Assembly: GCA_017483985.1 (NCBI GenBank)
Contig: JAFUUB010000008.1
Location: 1-14,560, forward strand
Source of the DNA: Bacteroidales bacterium
GTDB taxonomy: Bacteria; Bacteroidota; Bacteroidia; Bacteroidales; UBA932
Reading direction: 5' to 3'
Length of the DNA: 14,560 bases
This document shows, in pieces, positions 7,516-14,560 of the stretch. Within the stretch, counting starts at the first letter, position 1. Each line of letters starts with the position of its first letter. Under the pieces are notes generated by a model that was not told the origin of the DNA, made no database searches, and worked only from the letters and a program-made list of their open reading frames with translations. The position numbers were made by a program, and so were the translations under genes.

Positions 7516-7970
7516 GACGGCTGATCCCGCTGTTGATGGTCTTACTGACCGTCGGTGCCTGCCACCGTCCGGCGATGGAGGAGACGTTCGTCCGGGTCTC
7601 CGACCGGGATAACCTGGGGCGGTACTGCTTCCGGGTGGACCTGGCGGACTCGACCCTGACCTACGATGTGGACCTGCTGGTGGGGATGGCCTGCGACGAT
7701 CCCGATTTTTCGGCGTTCCGGCAGCTTCCGCTCCGCCTGCAGTGGACCGCCCCCTCGGGACAGCCGTATGAGGAAACGGTGTGGGTGCGTCGCAAGGAAC
7801 TGTCAGACAGCACTTTCTATGATAAGCATTTCTGGGTGGAATACCGGCATGACCTGCGTCCCGTACAAGCGGGGGAGTGGGCGCTGGCGATTTCCATTCC
7901 GGAGAATTTTTCCAAGCAGTTCAACATAACGGGGACAGGACTCCGCCTTACGCGCCATGGGACACGGTAA
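7512..7970 (+). CDS. gldH: Small lipoprotein, GldH-like
   Basis: 152 aa. A signal peptide (MRRLIPLLMVLLTVGA) is followed by Cys17 in a lipobox-like V-G-A-C, so the mature protein is probably lipid-anchored in the envelope. The body has about 135 residues with beta-type patterning (R-Y-C-F-R-V-D-L, then L-R-L-Q-W, and E-W-A-L-A-I-S-I-P near the C-terminus). Size, lipobox and position directly behind a ricT/PSP1 gene match GldH, a lipoprotein needed for gliding in Flavobacterium and also kept in non-gliding Bacteroidales. I rest this name mainly on context; sequence support is moderate. It overlaps ricT by 4 nt and trmB by 14 nt, so all three are surely translated from one mRNA. Confidence 0.65.
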   Translation: MRRLIPLLMVLLTVGACHRPAMEETFVRVSDRDNLGRYCFRVDLADSTLTYDVDLLVGMACDDPDFSAFRQLPLRLQWTAPSGQPYEETVWVRRKELSDSTFYDKHFWVEYRHDLRPVQAGEWALAISIPENFSKQFNITGTGLRLTRHGTR

Positions 7971-8778
7971 ACTGAAGAAATTTCTGGAGAATGAATCGTT
8001 CGGCTGCCTGCTGCAGCCCCGGACGGAGGAGGTGATGGACCCGCAGGCGGACGGACTGGTCCTGCGGGAGCATCCGATGAAGGGACATTGGAACGAGCGG
8101 ATGTTCGCCAAGCCGCAGCCGATCGTGCTGGAGCTCGGATGCGGGCGGGGGGAATATACCATCGACCTGGCCCTGCGGAATCCCGAATGCAATTATATCG
8201 GGGTGGACATCAAGGGCGCCCGACTGTGGAAGGGCGCGAAGTACGCGACGCAGAACCATCTGCCGAATGTGGCCTTCCTGCGGACGCGGGTGGAATTCAT
8301 CGAAGCCTTTTTCGCACCGGGGGAAATCTCCGAGATCTGGCTGACCTTCTCCGATCCCCAGCTCAAGAGCGAGAACAGCCGCCTGACCTCCCCGCGTTTC
8401 CTGACCCGCTACCGCAACTTCCTGCAGCCCGGCGGTCTGGTGCATCTGAAAACCGACAGCCGTTTCCTGCATGAATATACCAAGTCGGTCTGCCGGGTTA
8501 ACGGCCTGCCCGTCCTGGCCGCCACGACCGACCTGTATGCAACCCCTCCGGAGTCGCTTTTCCCCGACGGCTCCATGCCGGCCGACCGGGTCTCGGCCCT
8601 CTACGAGGTCCGGACCTATTATGAACGGCTCTTCATGGAACAGGGTTACAAGATCACCTATCTCTGCACGCGGATCGACCGGTCCGAACCCTATCTCTGG
8701 CCCGGCGACGCCTTTGACGCGGATTTCTGGAAAGCCTCCGAAGGCCCGCGCCGCACCTACTGCCTGCCGGAAGGATAA
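7957..8778 (+). CDS. trmB: tRNA (guanine-N7-)-methyltransferase
   Basis: 273 aa. TrmB adds the N7-methyl group to G46 in the tRNA variable loop, using S-adenosylmethionine. Visible motifs: E-L-G-C-G-R-G-E-Y-T (59-68) as the SAM-binding motif I, Y-I-G-V-D-I-K-G-A-R (80-89) as the motif II acidic loop, and I-W-L-T-F-S-D-P-Q (127-135), the family catalytic loop; most homologues have F-P-D-P, so the Ser at 132 is a small deviation. The C-terminal region (Y-E-V-R-T-Y-Y-E-R-L-F-M, then the Y-K-I-T-Y-L strand) is the conserved tRNA-binding end. It overlaps the preceding lipoprotein gene by 14 nt and is the last gene of the long run. Only 23 nt separate it from the convergent smpB, with no obvious terminator hairpin. 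Confidence 0.93.
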   Translation: MGHGKLKKFLENESFGCLLQPRTEEVMDPQADGLVLREHPMKGHWNERMFAKPQPIVLELGCGRGEYTIDLALRNPECNYIGVDIKGARLWKGAKYATQNHLPNVAFLRTRVEFIEAFFAPGEISEIWLTFSDPQLKSENSRLTSPRFLTRYRNFLQPGGLVHLKTDSRFLHEYTKSVCRVNGLPVLAATTDLYATPPESLFPDGSMPADRVSALYEVRTYYERLFMEQGYKITYLCTRIDRSEPYLWPGDAFDADFWKASEGPRRTYCLPEG

Positions 8779-8801
8779 TCTTTTATAGAGATGGGAATGA
8801 C

Positions 8802-9260
8802 TTAGTATCCGCTGCGATCCATTTCGCGGCGGATGTCTTTCTCCTTGATGCTCTGGCGCTTGTCGTAGGCCTTCTTGCCCTTGGCCAGGGCGATGACGAG
8901 CTTGGCATAGCCGTTTTCGGCGACGAAGAGCCGGACGGCGACGATGGTGTTGCCCTTGAGCTTGACTTCCTGGCGGAGGTGGCGCAGTTCGCGTTTGGTC
9001 AGCAGGAGCTTACGGTCGCGGACCGGTTCGTGCTGGCCCCAGGAGCCCCAGAAATACTGGGCGATGTTCATGCCCTTGACGTAGAGTTGTCCCCGCTGGT
9101 CGAAATAGCAGAACGCATCGACCAGGGAAGCCTTGCCGGCGCGGATGGATTTGATCTCCGTCCCGACGAGCTGGATCCCGGCCGTATAGGTCTCCAGGAA
9201 CTCGTAGTCAAACGAGGCCCGGCGGTTGCTGATCTGGATTTTGCTCTTGGCTTTCGGCAT
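8802..9260 (-). CDS. smpB: SsrA-binding protein SmpB
   Basis: 152 aa from the ATG at 9260-9258. I chose that Met because the SmpB fold begins immediately ([15 protein letters not shown]); the same frame is open upstream but that part is not SmpB-like and overlaps miaA. Conserved pieces: [18 protein letters not shown], then [11 protein letters not shown], then G-K-K-A-Y-D-K-R near the C-terminus, ending R-E-M-D-R-S-G-Y. SmpB binds tmRNA and brings it to stalled ribosomes for trans-translation; no ssrA gene is visible in this window. The C-terminal tail after AYDKR is short but includes the basic R-R-E-M-D-R segment used to probe the empty mRNA channel. Confidence 0.95.
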   Translation of the reverse strand: MPKAKSKIQISNRRASFDYEFLETYTAGIQLVGTEIKSIRAGKASLVDAFCYFDQRGQLYVKGMNIAQYFWGSWGQHEPVRDRKLLLTKRELRHLRQEVKLKGNTIVAVRLFVAENGYAKLVIALAKGKKAYDKRQSIKEKDIRREMDRSGY

Positions 9261-9283
9261 GGTCTTTCCTGTCAAAGGGGATG

Positions 9284-9291
9284 CAAATATA
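9284..9291 (-). promoter_or_regulatory. -7 box of smpB promoter
   Basis: On the minus strand the sequence reads TATATTTG, a full match to TAnnTTTG, 24 nt from the smpB start codon. The -33 position (about 9311-9314) reads GTGA, not TTTG, so the match rests on the -7 box alone. Confidence 0.55.
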
Positions 9292-9302
9292 CGGATTATT
9301 CT

Positions 9303-9310
9303 TAAATTTG
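9303..9310 (+). promoter_or_regulatory. -7 box of miaA promoter
   Basis: TAAATTTG matches TAnnTTTG. It lies only 4 nt before the first ATG of the miaA frame (9315), so transcription would start at or just after that ATG. If the box is used, either the mRNA is leaderless or translation starts downstream at 9348 or 9396. No TTTG is present at -33. Confidence 0.45.
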
Positions 9311-9314
9311 TCAC

Positions 9315-10352
9315 ATGACCGATGATGCTCCGAAGTGCGGCCGGCCGATGCCGAACCGCACCCAACTCCTGCCCGACCGCCCCGGCGTCCCGCCGATGGC
9401 GGATCTTCCCGTCGCCGAACGGATCGATCCGGCGGAAATCCTTGCCGCATACGAGGCCGGGGAGATCGACCTGGTCTGCGTGCTGGGGCCCACGGCTTCC
9501 GGCAAGACGCGTTATGCCGTCGCGCTGGCCCGGGCGCTGAACCGGCTGCGGACAGGCCGGACGGGTGGCGTGGAGATCCTTTCCGGCGATTCGCGTCAGG
9601 TCTACCGGGGCATGGACCTGGGGACCGGGAAGGACCTGGAGGAGTATGGGGAGATTCCGTATCACCTGATTGACATCGCCGAGGCCGGGACCCGCTATGA
9701 TATCTACCAGTTCCAGCAGGATTTCGAAACGGCGTACCAGGATATCCGGAGCCGTGGCGGCATCCCCATCCTCTGCGGCGGTTCCGGTTTGTACCTCGAA
9801 GCGGCCACCTGCGGCTACCGGCTGCCCCAGATCCCGCCGGACCCGCAGCTGCGCGAAGCCCTCGAGCAGGAGTCGACCGCCGATCTACACGCCCGGCTGC
9901 TGTCCCTGAAGCCGGATACCGACGCGTCCACCCTGGAGTCCCGGCGCCGGACCATCCGTGCACTGGAAGTCGCCTTGTACGAGGCGGAGCATCCCGTCGT
10001 CCGCAGTGGTTTCCTTCCCAAGAAAGTCTATTATATCGGTACGCTCGTTTCCCGCGAGGAACGGGTCGCGCGGATCGACCGCCGGCTGGACGAGCGTCTG
10101 GAAGCCGGGCTCCCGGACGAAGTACGCCGTCTGCTCTCAGACGGCGTACGGGCGGAAGACCTGATGTATTATGGTCTTGAGTATAAGTATGTTACCCAGT
10201 ATGTCCTGGGAATTCTCTCCCGGGAGGAAATGCGGATCCTGCTCTCTAACGCCATCCATCAGTTCGCCAAGCGGCAGATGACCTGGTTCCGGGGCATGGA
10301 GCGCAAAGGCATCCGCATCCACTGGACCGATCCCGCTACTGCGCCGGCTTGA
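9315..10352 (+). CDS. miaA: tRNA dimethylallyltransferase (isopentenyl-tRNA transferase)
   Basis: 345 aa from the first ATG. MiaA transfers dimethylallyl from DMAPP to N6 of A37 in tRNAs reading codons that begin with U. Motifs: G-P-T-A-S-G-K-T (58-65, P-loop), [10 protein letters not shown] (92-101), [29 protein letters not shown], and [12 protein letters not shown] near the end. The start is uncertain: about 50 residues precede the P-loop, whereas family members usually have under 10. Starts at 9348 (334 aa) or 9396 (318 aa) are plausible, and the -7 box at 9303 argues against 9315. The last 17 nt overlap the 3' end of the convergent C69 peptidase gene. Confidence 0.9.
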   Translation: MTDDAPKCGRPMPNRTQLLPDRPGVPPMADLPVAERIDPAEILAAYEAGEIDLVCVLGPTASGKTRYAVALARALNRLRTGRTGGVEILSGDSRQVYRGMDLGTGKDLEEYGEIPYHLIDIAEAGTRYDIYQFQQDFETAYQDIRSRGGIPILCGGSGLYLEAATCGYRLPQIPPDPQLREALEQESTADLHARLLSLKPDTDASTLESRRRTIRALEVALYEAEHPVVRSGFLPKKVYYIGTLVSREERVARIDRRLDERLEAGLPDEVRRLLSDGVRAEDLMYYGLEYKYVTQYVLGILSREEMRILLSNAIHQFAKRQMTWFRGMERKGIRIHWTDPATAPA

Positions 10353-11991
10353 CGTACCGGTCGCCGGTCTGGGCCTTGACGGCATCGATGAAGGCCGGGG
10401 CATAGGCCGGGGAAGAGCGGCGTCCGGGTACGACGACGCCATTCTCGGACGGCTGCATGATCTGGTCGTTGTGCTTGACGATCAGCAGCCTGGCCAGCTT
10501 GTCCCACCGTTGCATCATCTTGTCCGTATAGGCTTCGGTCTTGGCGGTCAGGTAGTCGACCCGCTCGCTGTGGGTCATGTCCGCCACCTTGGCCTCGACT
10601 TCTTTCTGGTCCTCGGCGTAATAGTCTTCCAGTTCCTTCTGTGCCTCACGCAGGTCGCCGATCATGGCGCTGTACCGCGGATAGACCATGTTGGCCACGA
10701 AATTGTTCATCCAGAAAGCGCTCTCCGTGCTGAATTCGCGGATGTCGTTGTTCTCCCGGCGGAACGGCTCCGGCACCCGGTTGATGCTGCAATATACCGG
10801 GACATAGGCCACCATGGTGGCATCGTCCATGTTGAAATACGTCACGCCGCCGACTTCGTCCGGCAGGAAGGAACGCATCTGGCAGACCATGGTCATGCCG
10901 CTCTGCTGGCAGCCGATCGGACGCTCGCGGAACATGTCGGTCCCGTCGCTGCTCTTGAAATTCACCGGCTGGTTCCGGTACGGGGAAGCCCAGGGGCCGG
11001 CGCTCACATCGACGGTCATGTCCAGGGCGGTGCCCTCGTAGTGGTCGCGCATGTCGTTCATCAGGTCGCGCACGGAGAGCGGCGCATTGGGCTTGATCCA
11101 GAGCGGCAGGTGGTCGATCACGTCGGTCCGGCCGTTGATGAACGGCAGGTAGCTGTCCATTTCGGCGGTGTCATAGTGGTGGCGGAAGAAGCTCCAGACA
11201 CGGGCCTCGCAATAGCGGATGGCGCTGAAATCCAGCGGTCCGTAGGCCTCGCGGAAACTGAAGTCCGCATCCTTCCCCTCATAGAATCCCATTTCACGGG
11301 CGAAGGAAATCACGTCCGCGCTGTACATGCATTCTCCCTCTACTACGCAGAAGCCCAGCTTCTTGTCGGCCTTCTTCGCCTGCGGGAACTGCTGGATCCG
11401 GCTGGCATTCGCATAGGCGCAGACACAATCGTCCGGCACCCGCAGTGCCACCCAGACCGCGCCCTTGCGGCCGGGACCCTTGCCGATCAGTTCCATGATC
11501 CAGGCCTCGTCCTTGTCGCAGACCGCAAACGACTCACCGGTCGCATTGTAGCCATACTGCTGGACGAGGGCGTCCATCACGGCGATGGCCTCGCGGGCCG
11601 TGCGGCTCCGCTGGAGCGCCAGGTGCATCAGGGTGAAATAATCCAGGTATCCCTCCGGATTCCGGAGTTCTTCCCGGCCGTCCCAGGTCGTCTCGACAAT
11701 CGTGACCTGGTTCTCGTTCATCAGCCCGGCTACGTTGTAGGTATACGGCGCCTGGTCGATGAACCTTCCGGTCCCGTTGGCGCCGAAGCCGCGGATCGGG
11801 ACTTTCTCACCGGCTACATGGCTGCCGGCCCCGTACCAGGTCAACGGCGAAGCGAAGCCGAAGCCGTCGCAGTTGTACGTGCACATCACGCTTCCGTCCA
11901 CGGAAGCTTTTTTCCCGACGATCAGGTTGGTGCAGGCAAAGCCCGCCACCGTCAAAAAGGCCAAAACGACCGAAAGAATCCACTTTTTCAT
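10336..11991 (-). CDS. Secreted C69-family dipeptidase
   Basis: 551 aa, start at the ATG 11991-11989. The upstream open frame (to 12192) is GC-rich, low-complexity and not protein-like, and the chosen Met begins a signal peptide (MKKWILSVVLAFLTVAGFA). Directly after it comes C20-T-N-L-I-V-G-K-K-A-S-x-D-G-S, the N-terminal catalytic Cys motif of peptidase family C69: cleavage exposes Cys as the nucleophile and new N-terminus. Further family features include Y-N-V-A-G-L-M-N-E-N-Q-V, a K-D-E-A-W-I-M-E-L segment, C-V-C-A-Y-A-N, and a C-terminal half with a helical stretch (about 460-520) before the end. It probably cleaves dipeptides in the periplasm for amino-acid uptake, as in asaccharolytic or gut Bacteroidales (inference). 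A lipoprotein reading of Cys20 is less likely because the lipobox is poor (G-F-A-C). Confidence 0.92.
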   Translation of the reverse strand: MKKWILSVVLAFLTVAGFACTNLIVGKKASVDGSVMCTYNCDGFGFASPLTWYGAGSHVAGEKVPIRGFGANGTGRFIDQAPYTYNVAGLMNENQVTIVETTWDGREELRNPEGYLDYFTLMHLALQRSRTAREAIAVMDALVQQYGYNATGESFAVCDKDEAWIMELIGKGPGRKGAVWVALRVPDDCVCAYANASRIQQFPQAKKADKKLGFCVVEGECMYSADVISFAREMGFYEGKDADFSFREAYGPLDFSAIRYCEARVWSFFRHHYDTAEMDSYLPFINGRTDVIDHLPLWIKPNAPLSVRDLMNDMRDHYEGTALDMTVDVSAGPWASPYRNQPVNFKSSDGTDMFRERPIGCQQSGMTMVCQMRSFLPDEVGGVTYFNMDDATMVAYVPVYCSINRVPEPFRRENNDIREFSTESAFWMNNFVANMVYPRYSAMIGDLREAQKELEDYYAEDQKEVEAKVADMTHSERVDYLTAKTEAYTDKMMQRWDKLARLLIVKHNDQIMQPSENGVVVPGRRSSPAYAPAFIDAVKAQTGDRYVKPAQ

Positions 11992-12013
11992 TGTTCTGCA
12001 GACTGTTGTTTCC

Positions 12014-12021
12014 CAAATATA
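12014..12021 (-). promoter_or_regulatory. -7 box of C69 peptidase promoter
   Basis: Minus-strand TATATTTG, a full match to TAnnTTTG, 22 nt upstream of the C69 peptidase start codon. The -33 region is GC-rich with no TTTG. Confidence 0.55.
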
Positions 12022-12101
12022 GTGAAATTTCATGGATTCCCCTGCGTTTTCGCTCCCGTCTCGTCCGTTCCCGCCATCGCCGGACGGGCCCGGAACGGTT
12101 T

Positions 12102-12170
12102 GGGTGGATTGCCGGCCCCCACCCCGGCCACCCGAAGAAGGTCGGTCCGAAGTCCCCGGGCCCGGGGTGG
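12102..12170. other. GC-rich, self-complementary intergenic block
   Basis: This non-coding stretch upstream of the C69 promoter holds nested inverted repeats. GGGTG (12102-12106) and GCCGG (12111-12115) pair with CCGGC (12124-12128) and CACCC (12129-12133), making a two-part stem with a 4-nt bulge. CCCCGGGCCCGGGG (12154-12167) is a perfect 14-bp palindrome. CCACCCCGG (12119-12127) can instead pair with CCGGGGTGG (12162-12170). No convincing ORF or known RNA family is recognised. The GC-rich composition drops sharply to AT-rich at about 12200. Confidence 0.5.
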
Positions 12171-12227
12171 TGCTGCGGGTCGAGGGGCTCAAATGCGAGA
12201 AATGTAAATAGTTAAAAATTAGGAATA

Positions 12228-12271
12228 TAGGAGACTATTATCGCAAATTTATTTGCCATAATGGTCGCTTA
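12228..12271 (+). repeat. Left palindromic hairpin repeat of the RAYT unit
   Basis: Bases 12228-12248 pair with 12251-12271: 21 positions with 17 Watson-Crick pairs, 2 G-U pairs and 2 mismatches (12242/12257 and 12232/12267), closed by a TT loop. It aligns without gaps to 13531-13574 at 33 of 44 bases, in the same orientation. It contains TAGGAGAC at its 5' side and ATTTGCCATAA on its 3' arm. Confidence 0.75.
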
Positions 12272-12406
12272 AACCGCTGTGAATCAATTAAGTGTATTTC
12301 TCACCTATATGGGAGTCGGCAACCTTTTTCAGGACCGGGCCGTGATGTGAAGACCTTGAAATGCGTTTTCACCATGCGGATGTAACGAATTTTTGTATCA
12401 TATAGG

Positions 12407-12420
12407 ATATTTTAAAATAT
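12407..12420. promoter_or_regulatory. Perfect 14-bp AT palindrome upstream of the RAYT gene
   Basis: ATATTTTAAAATAT is fully self-complementary and lies 64 nt before the RAYT start codon, in the AT-rich leader. No good TAnnTTTG box is seen between it and the gene; the nearest is GATCTTTG at 12426-12433, with one mismatch. It may be an operator or part of the promoter; AT-rich palindromes also occur by chance. Confidence 0.3.
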
Positions 12421-12484
12421 ATTCCGATCTTTGTCTGCGGCGCGGGTCAAACGCTCGGGCCGGATCATTAATCCTTGACGGTTT

Positions 12485-13423
12485 ATGAGGGGAATGAAGC
12501 GGACCATCGTCCCGGAGGCTGTTCATCATATCTATCAACGTACCGTTGACGGGGTGTTGCTGTTTTACACCGTGCGGGACCATCTTGTCCATTTTTCGGT
12601 CTTTTCAGTTTGCGCGAGGAGATATGGGATAAAGGTCCTCGGGTTTTGCCAAATGCCGGACCATCTTCATCTTTCGGTCCTGCCTTCACGACGGGACCAG
12701 ATGTCCGGATTCATGAAGGAGTCTGCCATCTGTTTTGTCAAGGAATACAATTCCTCCATCGGTCGGTGTGGACCTATATTGGAGTCTTGCTTCGGCAGTG
12801 CGCCCAAAATCAAGGATAAAAGGGTCCGCGAGAATGTCGTCTATCTATATAACAACCCTGTGGAGAGGGGGTTATGCATGATGGCTGAAGATTATCAATG
12901 GAACTTTCTCGCTTACGCCTGGTCAGACCATCCTTTTTCCGAGCCCTTCATTTATCGTAGAGCTTCGTGGAAAATGAAAAAGGCTGTCAGGATGCTCAAA
13001 GATACCTGTAAATCAGGAAACTATCTCCGTTATCAATTTTTGGACAAGCTATTCGAGGAGTTGGACCAACGGGAAACTGCGCAGCTTATCGACATGATCA
13101 TCAACTTATACCAATTCATTGATTATAAAGCGACTCTGTCCTACTATGGGCCCATGGAGAAAATGTTGTCAGCCATCCATTCCAATACCGGTACGGAACA
13201 TGATATCCGCGAGGTTTTCGATGCCGGCACAGACAGGGTATATATCAAAATGGCTCAGTTGATTCGTAAAGGAGGTCGTTATCGGAACGTACGGGAGGTC
13301 ACCGTCGCTCCCCTTGAGGAGAAAATCCGGCTGTTCCGTGAAATCCAAGCCCGGACAGGGGCCACAGGGCGTCAGATTGCAAAGTTTCTCCATCTCCCTT
13401 TATCCTCCGACAACACTCGGTAA
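12485..13423 (+). CDS. REP-associated tyrosine transposase (RAYT, Y1/HUH family) with C-terminal extension
   Basis: 312 aa. The N-terminal 130 or so residues form a Y1_Tnp domain: H-H-I-Y-Q-R-T near the start, C-Q-M-P-D-H-L-H-L (HUH motif, His60 and His62), a helix M-K-E-S-A-I-C-F-V-K-E-Y-N with Tyr88 as the likely catalytic tyrosine, and V-V-Y-L-Y-N-N-P-V-E-R-G-L, a hallmark of RAYT-type rather than classical IS200 transposases. These enzymes nick single-stranded DNA at hairpins through a 5'-phosphotyrosine bond. A further 180 residues follow, ending in a helix-turn-helix-like segment (A-T-G-R-Q-I-A-K-F-L-H-L-P, about 290-303). Codon and base composition are less GC-rich than in the neighbours, which suggests transfer. 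A second Met at 12494 is an alternative start. It is intact, with catalytic residues present, and is flanked by the two hairpins at 12228 and 13531. Confidence 0.88.
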   Translation: MRGMKRTIVPEAVHHIYQRTVDGVLLFYTVRDHLVHFSVFSVCARRYGIKVLGFCQMPDHLHLSVLPSRRDQMSGFMKESAICFVKEYNSSIGRCGPILESCFGSAPKIKDKRVRENVVYLYNNPVERGLCMMAEDYQWNFLAYAWSDHPFSEPFIYRRASWKMKKAVRMLKDTCKSGNYLRYQFLDKLFEELDQRETAQLIDMIINLYQFIDYKATLSYYGPMEKMLSAIHSNTGTEHDIREVFDAGTDRVYIKMAQLIRKGGRYRNVREVTVAPLEEKIRLFREIQARTGATGRQIAKFLHLPLSSDNTR

Positions 13424-13530
13424 TACGGTTTCGGCATGGAGACGGAGGGTTTCGTCTGCCCGCGTATAGCTGCAACTTGCAAACGTTGGCATTCAATGCG
13501 GGAAATGGAATCGTATGGTTGATAAATACT

Positions 13531-13574
13531 TAGAAGACCTTTATGGCAATTCAATTTGCCATAAAGGTCTTCTA
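13531..13574 (+). repeat. Right palindromic hairpin repeat of the RAYT unit
   Basis: Bases 13531-13549 pair perfectly with 13556-13574 (19 Watson-Crick pairs) around the loop TTCAAT. It begins TAGAAGACC and carries ATTTGCCATAA on its 3' arm, as the left copy does. There is no T-run after it, so it is not a standard terminator, though it lies between the convergent RAYT and metK genes and could still block read-through. Confidence 0.8.
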
Positions 13575-13621
13575 GTTTGCTGAATTATAGGCGTTTACGT
13601 TTTCCCCGTGCCGTTCGCTAC

Positions 13622-13656
13622 GTTTCCAGTTGGTCGTTCACGGTACCACCGGAAAC
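13622..13656. other. Inverted repeat downstream of metK
   Basis: GTTTCC (13622-13627) pairs with GGAAAC (13651-13656), with an inner TGGT/ACCA stem (13631-13634 with 13645-13648). It lies 37 nt beyond the metK stop on the minus strand. No U-tract follows on either strand, so a role as terminator is only possible. The rest of 13575-13692 shows nothing I can name. Confidence 0.3.
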
Positions 13657-13692
13657 TGCATGGGATGTCCGCCCCAAGATCCCAGCGGGGAA

Positions 13693-14560
<868 letters not shown>

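Larger units (their letters stand above)
12228..13574 (+). mobile_element. Candidate RAYT/IS200-like unit bounded by two related hairpins
   Basis: A 1347-bp unit made of a left 44-nt palindromic repeat, a 214-nt leader, the RAYT gene, 107 nt of trailer and a right 44-nt palindromic repeat. The interior has lower GC than both flanks. IS200/IS605-type and RAYT transposases are known to recognise subterminal or REP hairpins, so these repeats are candidate ends. True boundaries and cleavage sites lie a few bases outside the hairpins in such elements and cannot be fixed here. No target-site duplication is expected for this class. Confidence 0.55.

Noticed and set aside
11930..11991. C69 protein as a lipoprotein anchored at Cys20
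   Set aside because: The residues before the Cys (G-F-A) are a poor lipobox, and the C-T-N-L-I-V-G motif matches the catalytic N-terminal Cys of the family.
10471..12207. 578-aa open frame on the plus strand opposite the C69 peptidase gene
   Set aside because: The minus strand encodes a full peptidase with signal peptide and catalytic Cys. The plus frame is an antisense by-product of GC-rich codon use, full of H/V/G/R runs and without domain motifs.
13532..13573. Right hairpin as a simple rho-independent terminator
   Set aside because: No U-tract follows on either strand, and a related hairpin with compensatory changes lies upstream of the same gene, which a terminator would not explain.
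12228..13574. CRISPR or integron reading of the repeated palindromes
   Set aside because: There are only two copies 1.3 kb apart with a transposase gene between them; no regular spacers, Cas genes or integrase are present.
13575..13692. Possible tRNA gene between the right hairpin and metK
   Set aside because: No T-arm GGTTCGAATC-type block and no acceptor stem could be formed; only a short inverted repeat at 13622-13656 is present.

Overview
The window is a compact, GC-rich bacterial chromosome segment that most likely comes from a Bacteroidota member (order Bacteroidales). Several things point there: Bacteroides-type -7 boxes (TAnnTTTG) upstream of trxA, smpB, miaA and a C69 peptidase; the gene order holB - ricT (PSP1) - gldH-like lipoprotein; a PorT-type outer-membrane barrel; a polyprenyl diphosphate synthase of long-chain type; and mostly weak Shine-Dalgarno sequences. 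The genus cannot be told from this sequence alone.

Layout. (1) 1-486 is the 3' end of a ThuA-like gene, closed by a strong hairpin terminator. (2) 604-2625 holds a membrane-anchored coiled-coil protein followed with no gap by hemW. The hemW reading frame is broken by an in-frame amber codon at 2290-2292, exactly where the family has a conserved tyrosine, and the missing C-terminal third continues intact in the same frame to 2625. (3) 2729-8778 is one tight co-directional run, probably a long operon: trxA, an outer-membrane barrel, a LOG-family phosphoribohydrolase, a polyprenyl diphosphate synthase, DNA polymerase III delta', ricT, a gldH-like lipoprotein and trmB. Gaps are -14 to +11 nt. (4) smpB (minus) and miaA (plus) diverge from a 54-nt shared promoter region. 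miaA runs tail-to-tail into a secreted C69 peptidase on the minus strand, with a 17-nt overlap. (5) 12022-13692 is an island that looks different from the rest: a very GC-rich, self-complementary block next to a lower-GC stretch carrying a REP-associated tyrosine transposase (RAYT, HUH/Y1 superfamily). (6) The minus-strand 3' part of metK runs off the right edge.

The most interesting signal is in region 5. Two same-orientation 44-nt copies of a palindromic element flank the RAYT gene, at 12228-12271 and 13531-13574. They align without gaps at 33 of 44 positions. Each folds end to end into a 19-21-position stem, and two stem positions show paired compensatory changes, so structure rather than primary sequence appears to be conserved. 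They are candidate recognition ends or REP-like repeats for this transposase, defining a unit of about 1.35 kb.

The remaining genes are mostly housekeeping: heme handling, redox, isoprenoid/quinone side chain, replication clamp loading, tRNA modification (TrmB, MiaA), ribosome rescue (SmpB) and S-adenosylmethionine synthesis (MetK, whose product is the methyl donor for TrmB and the radical source for HemW).
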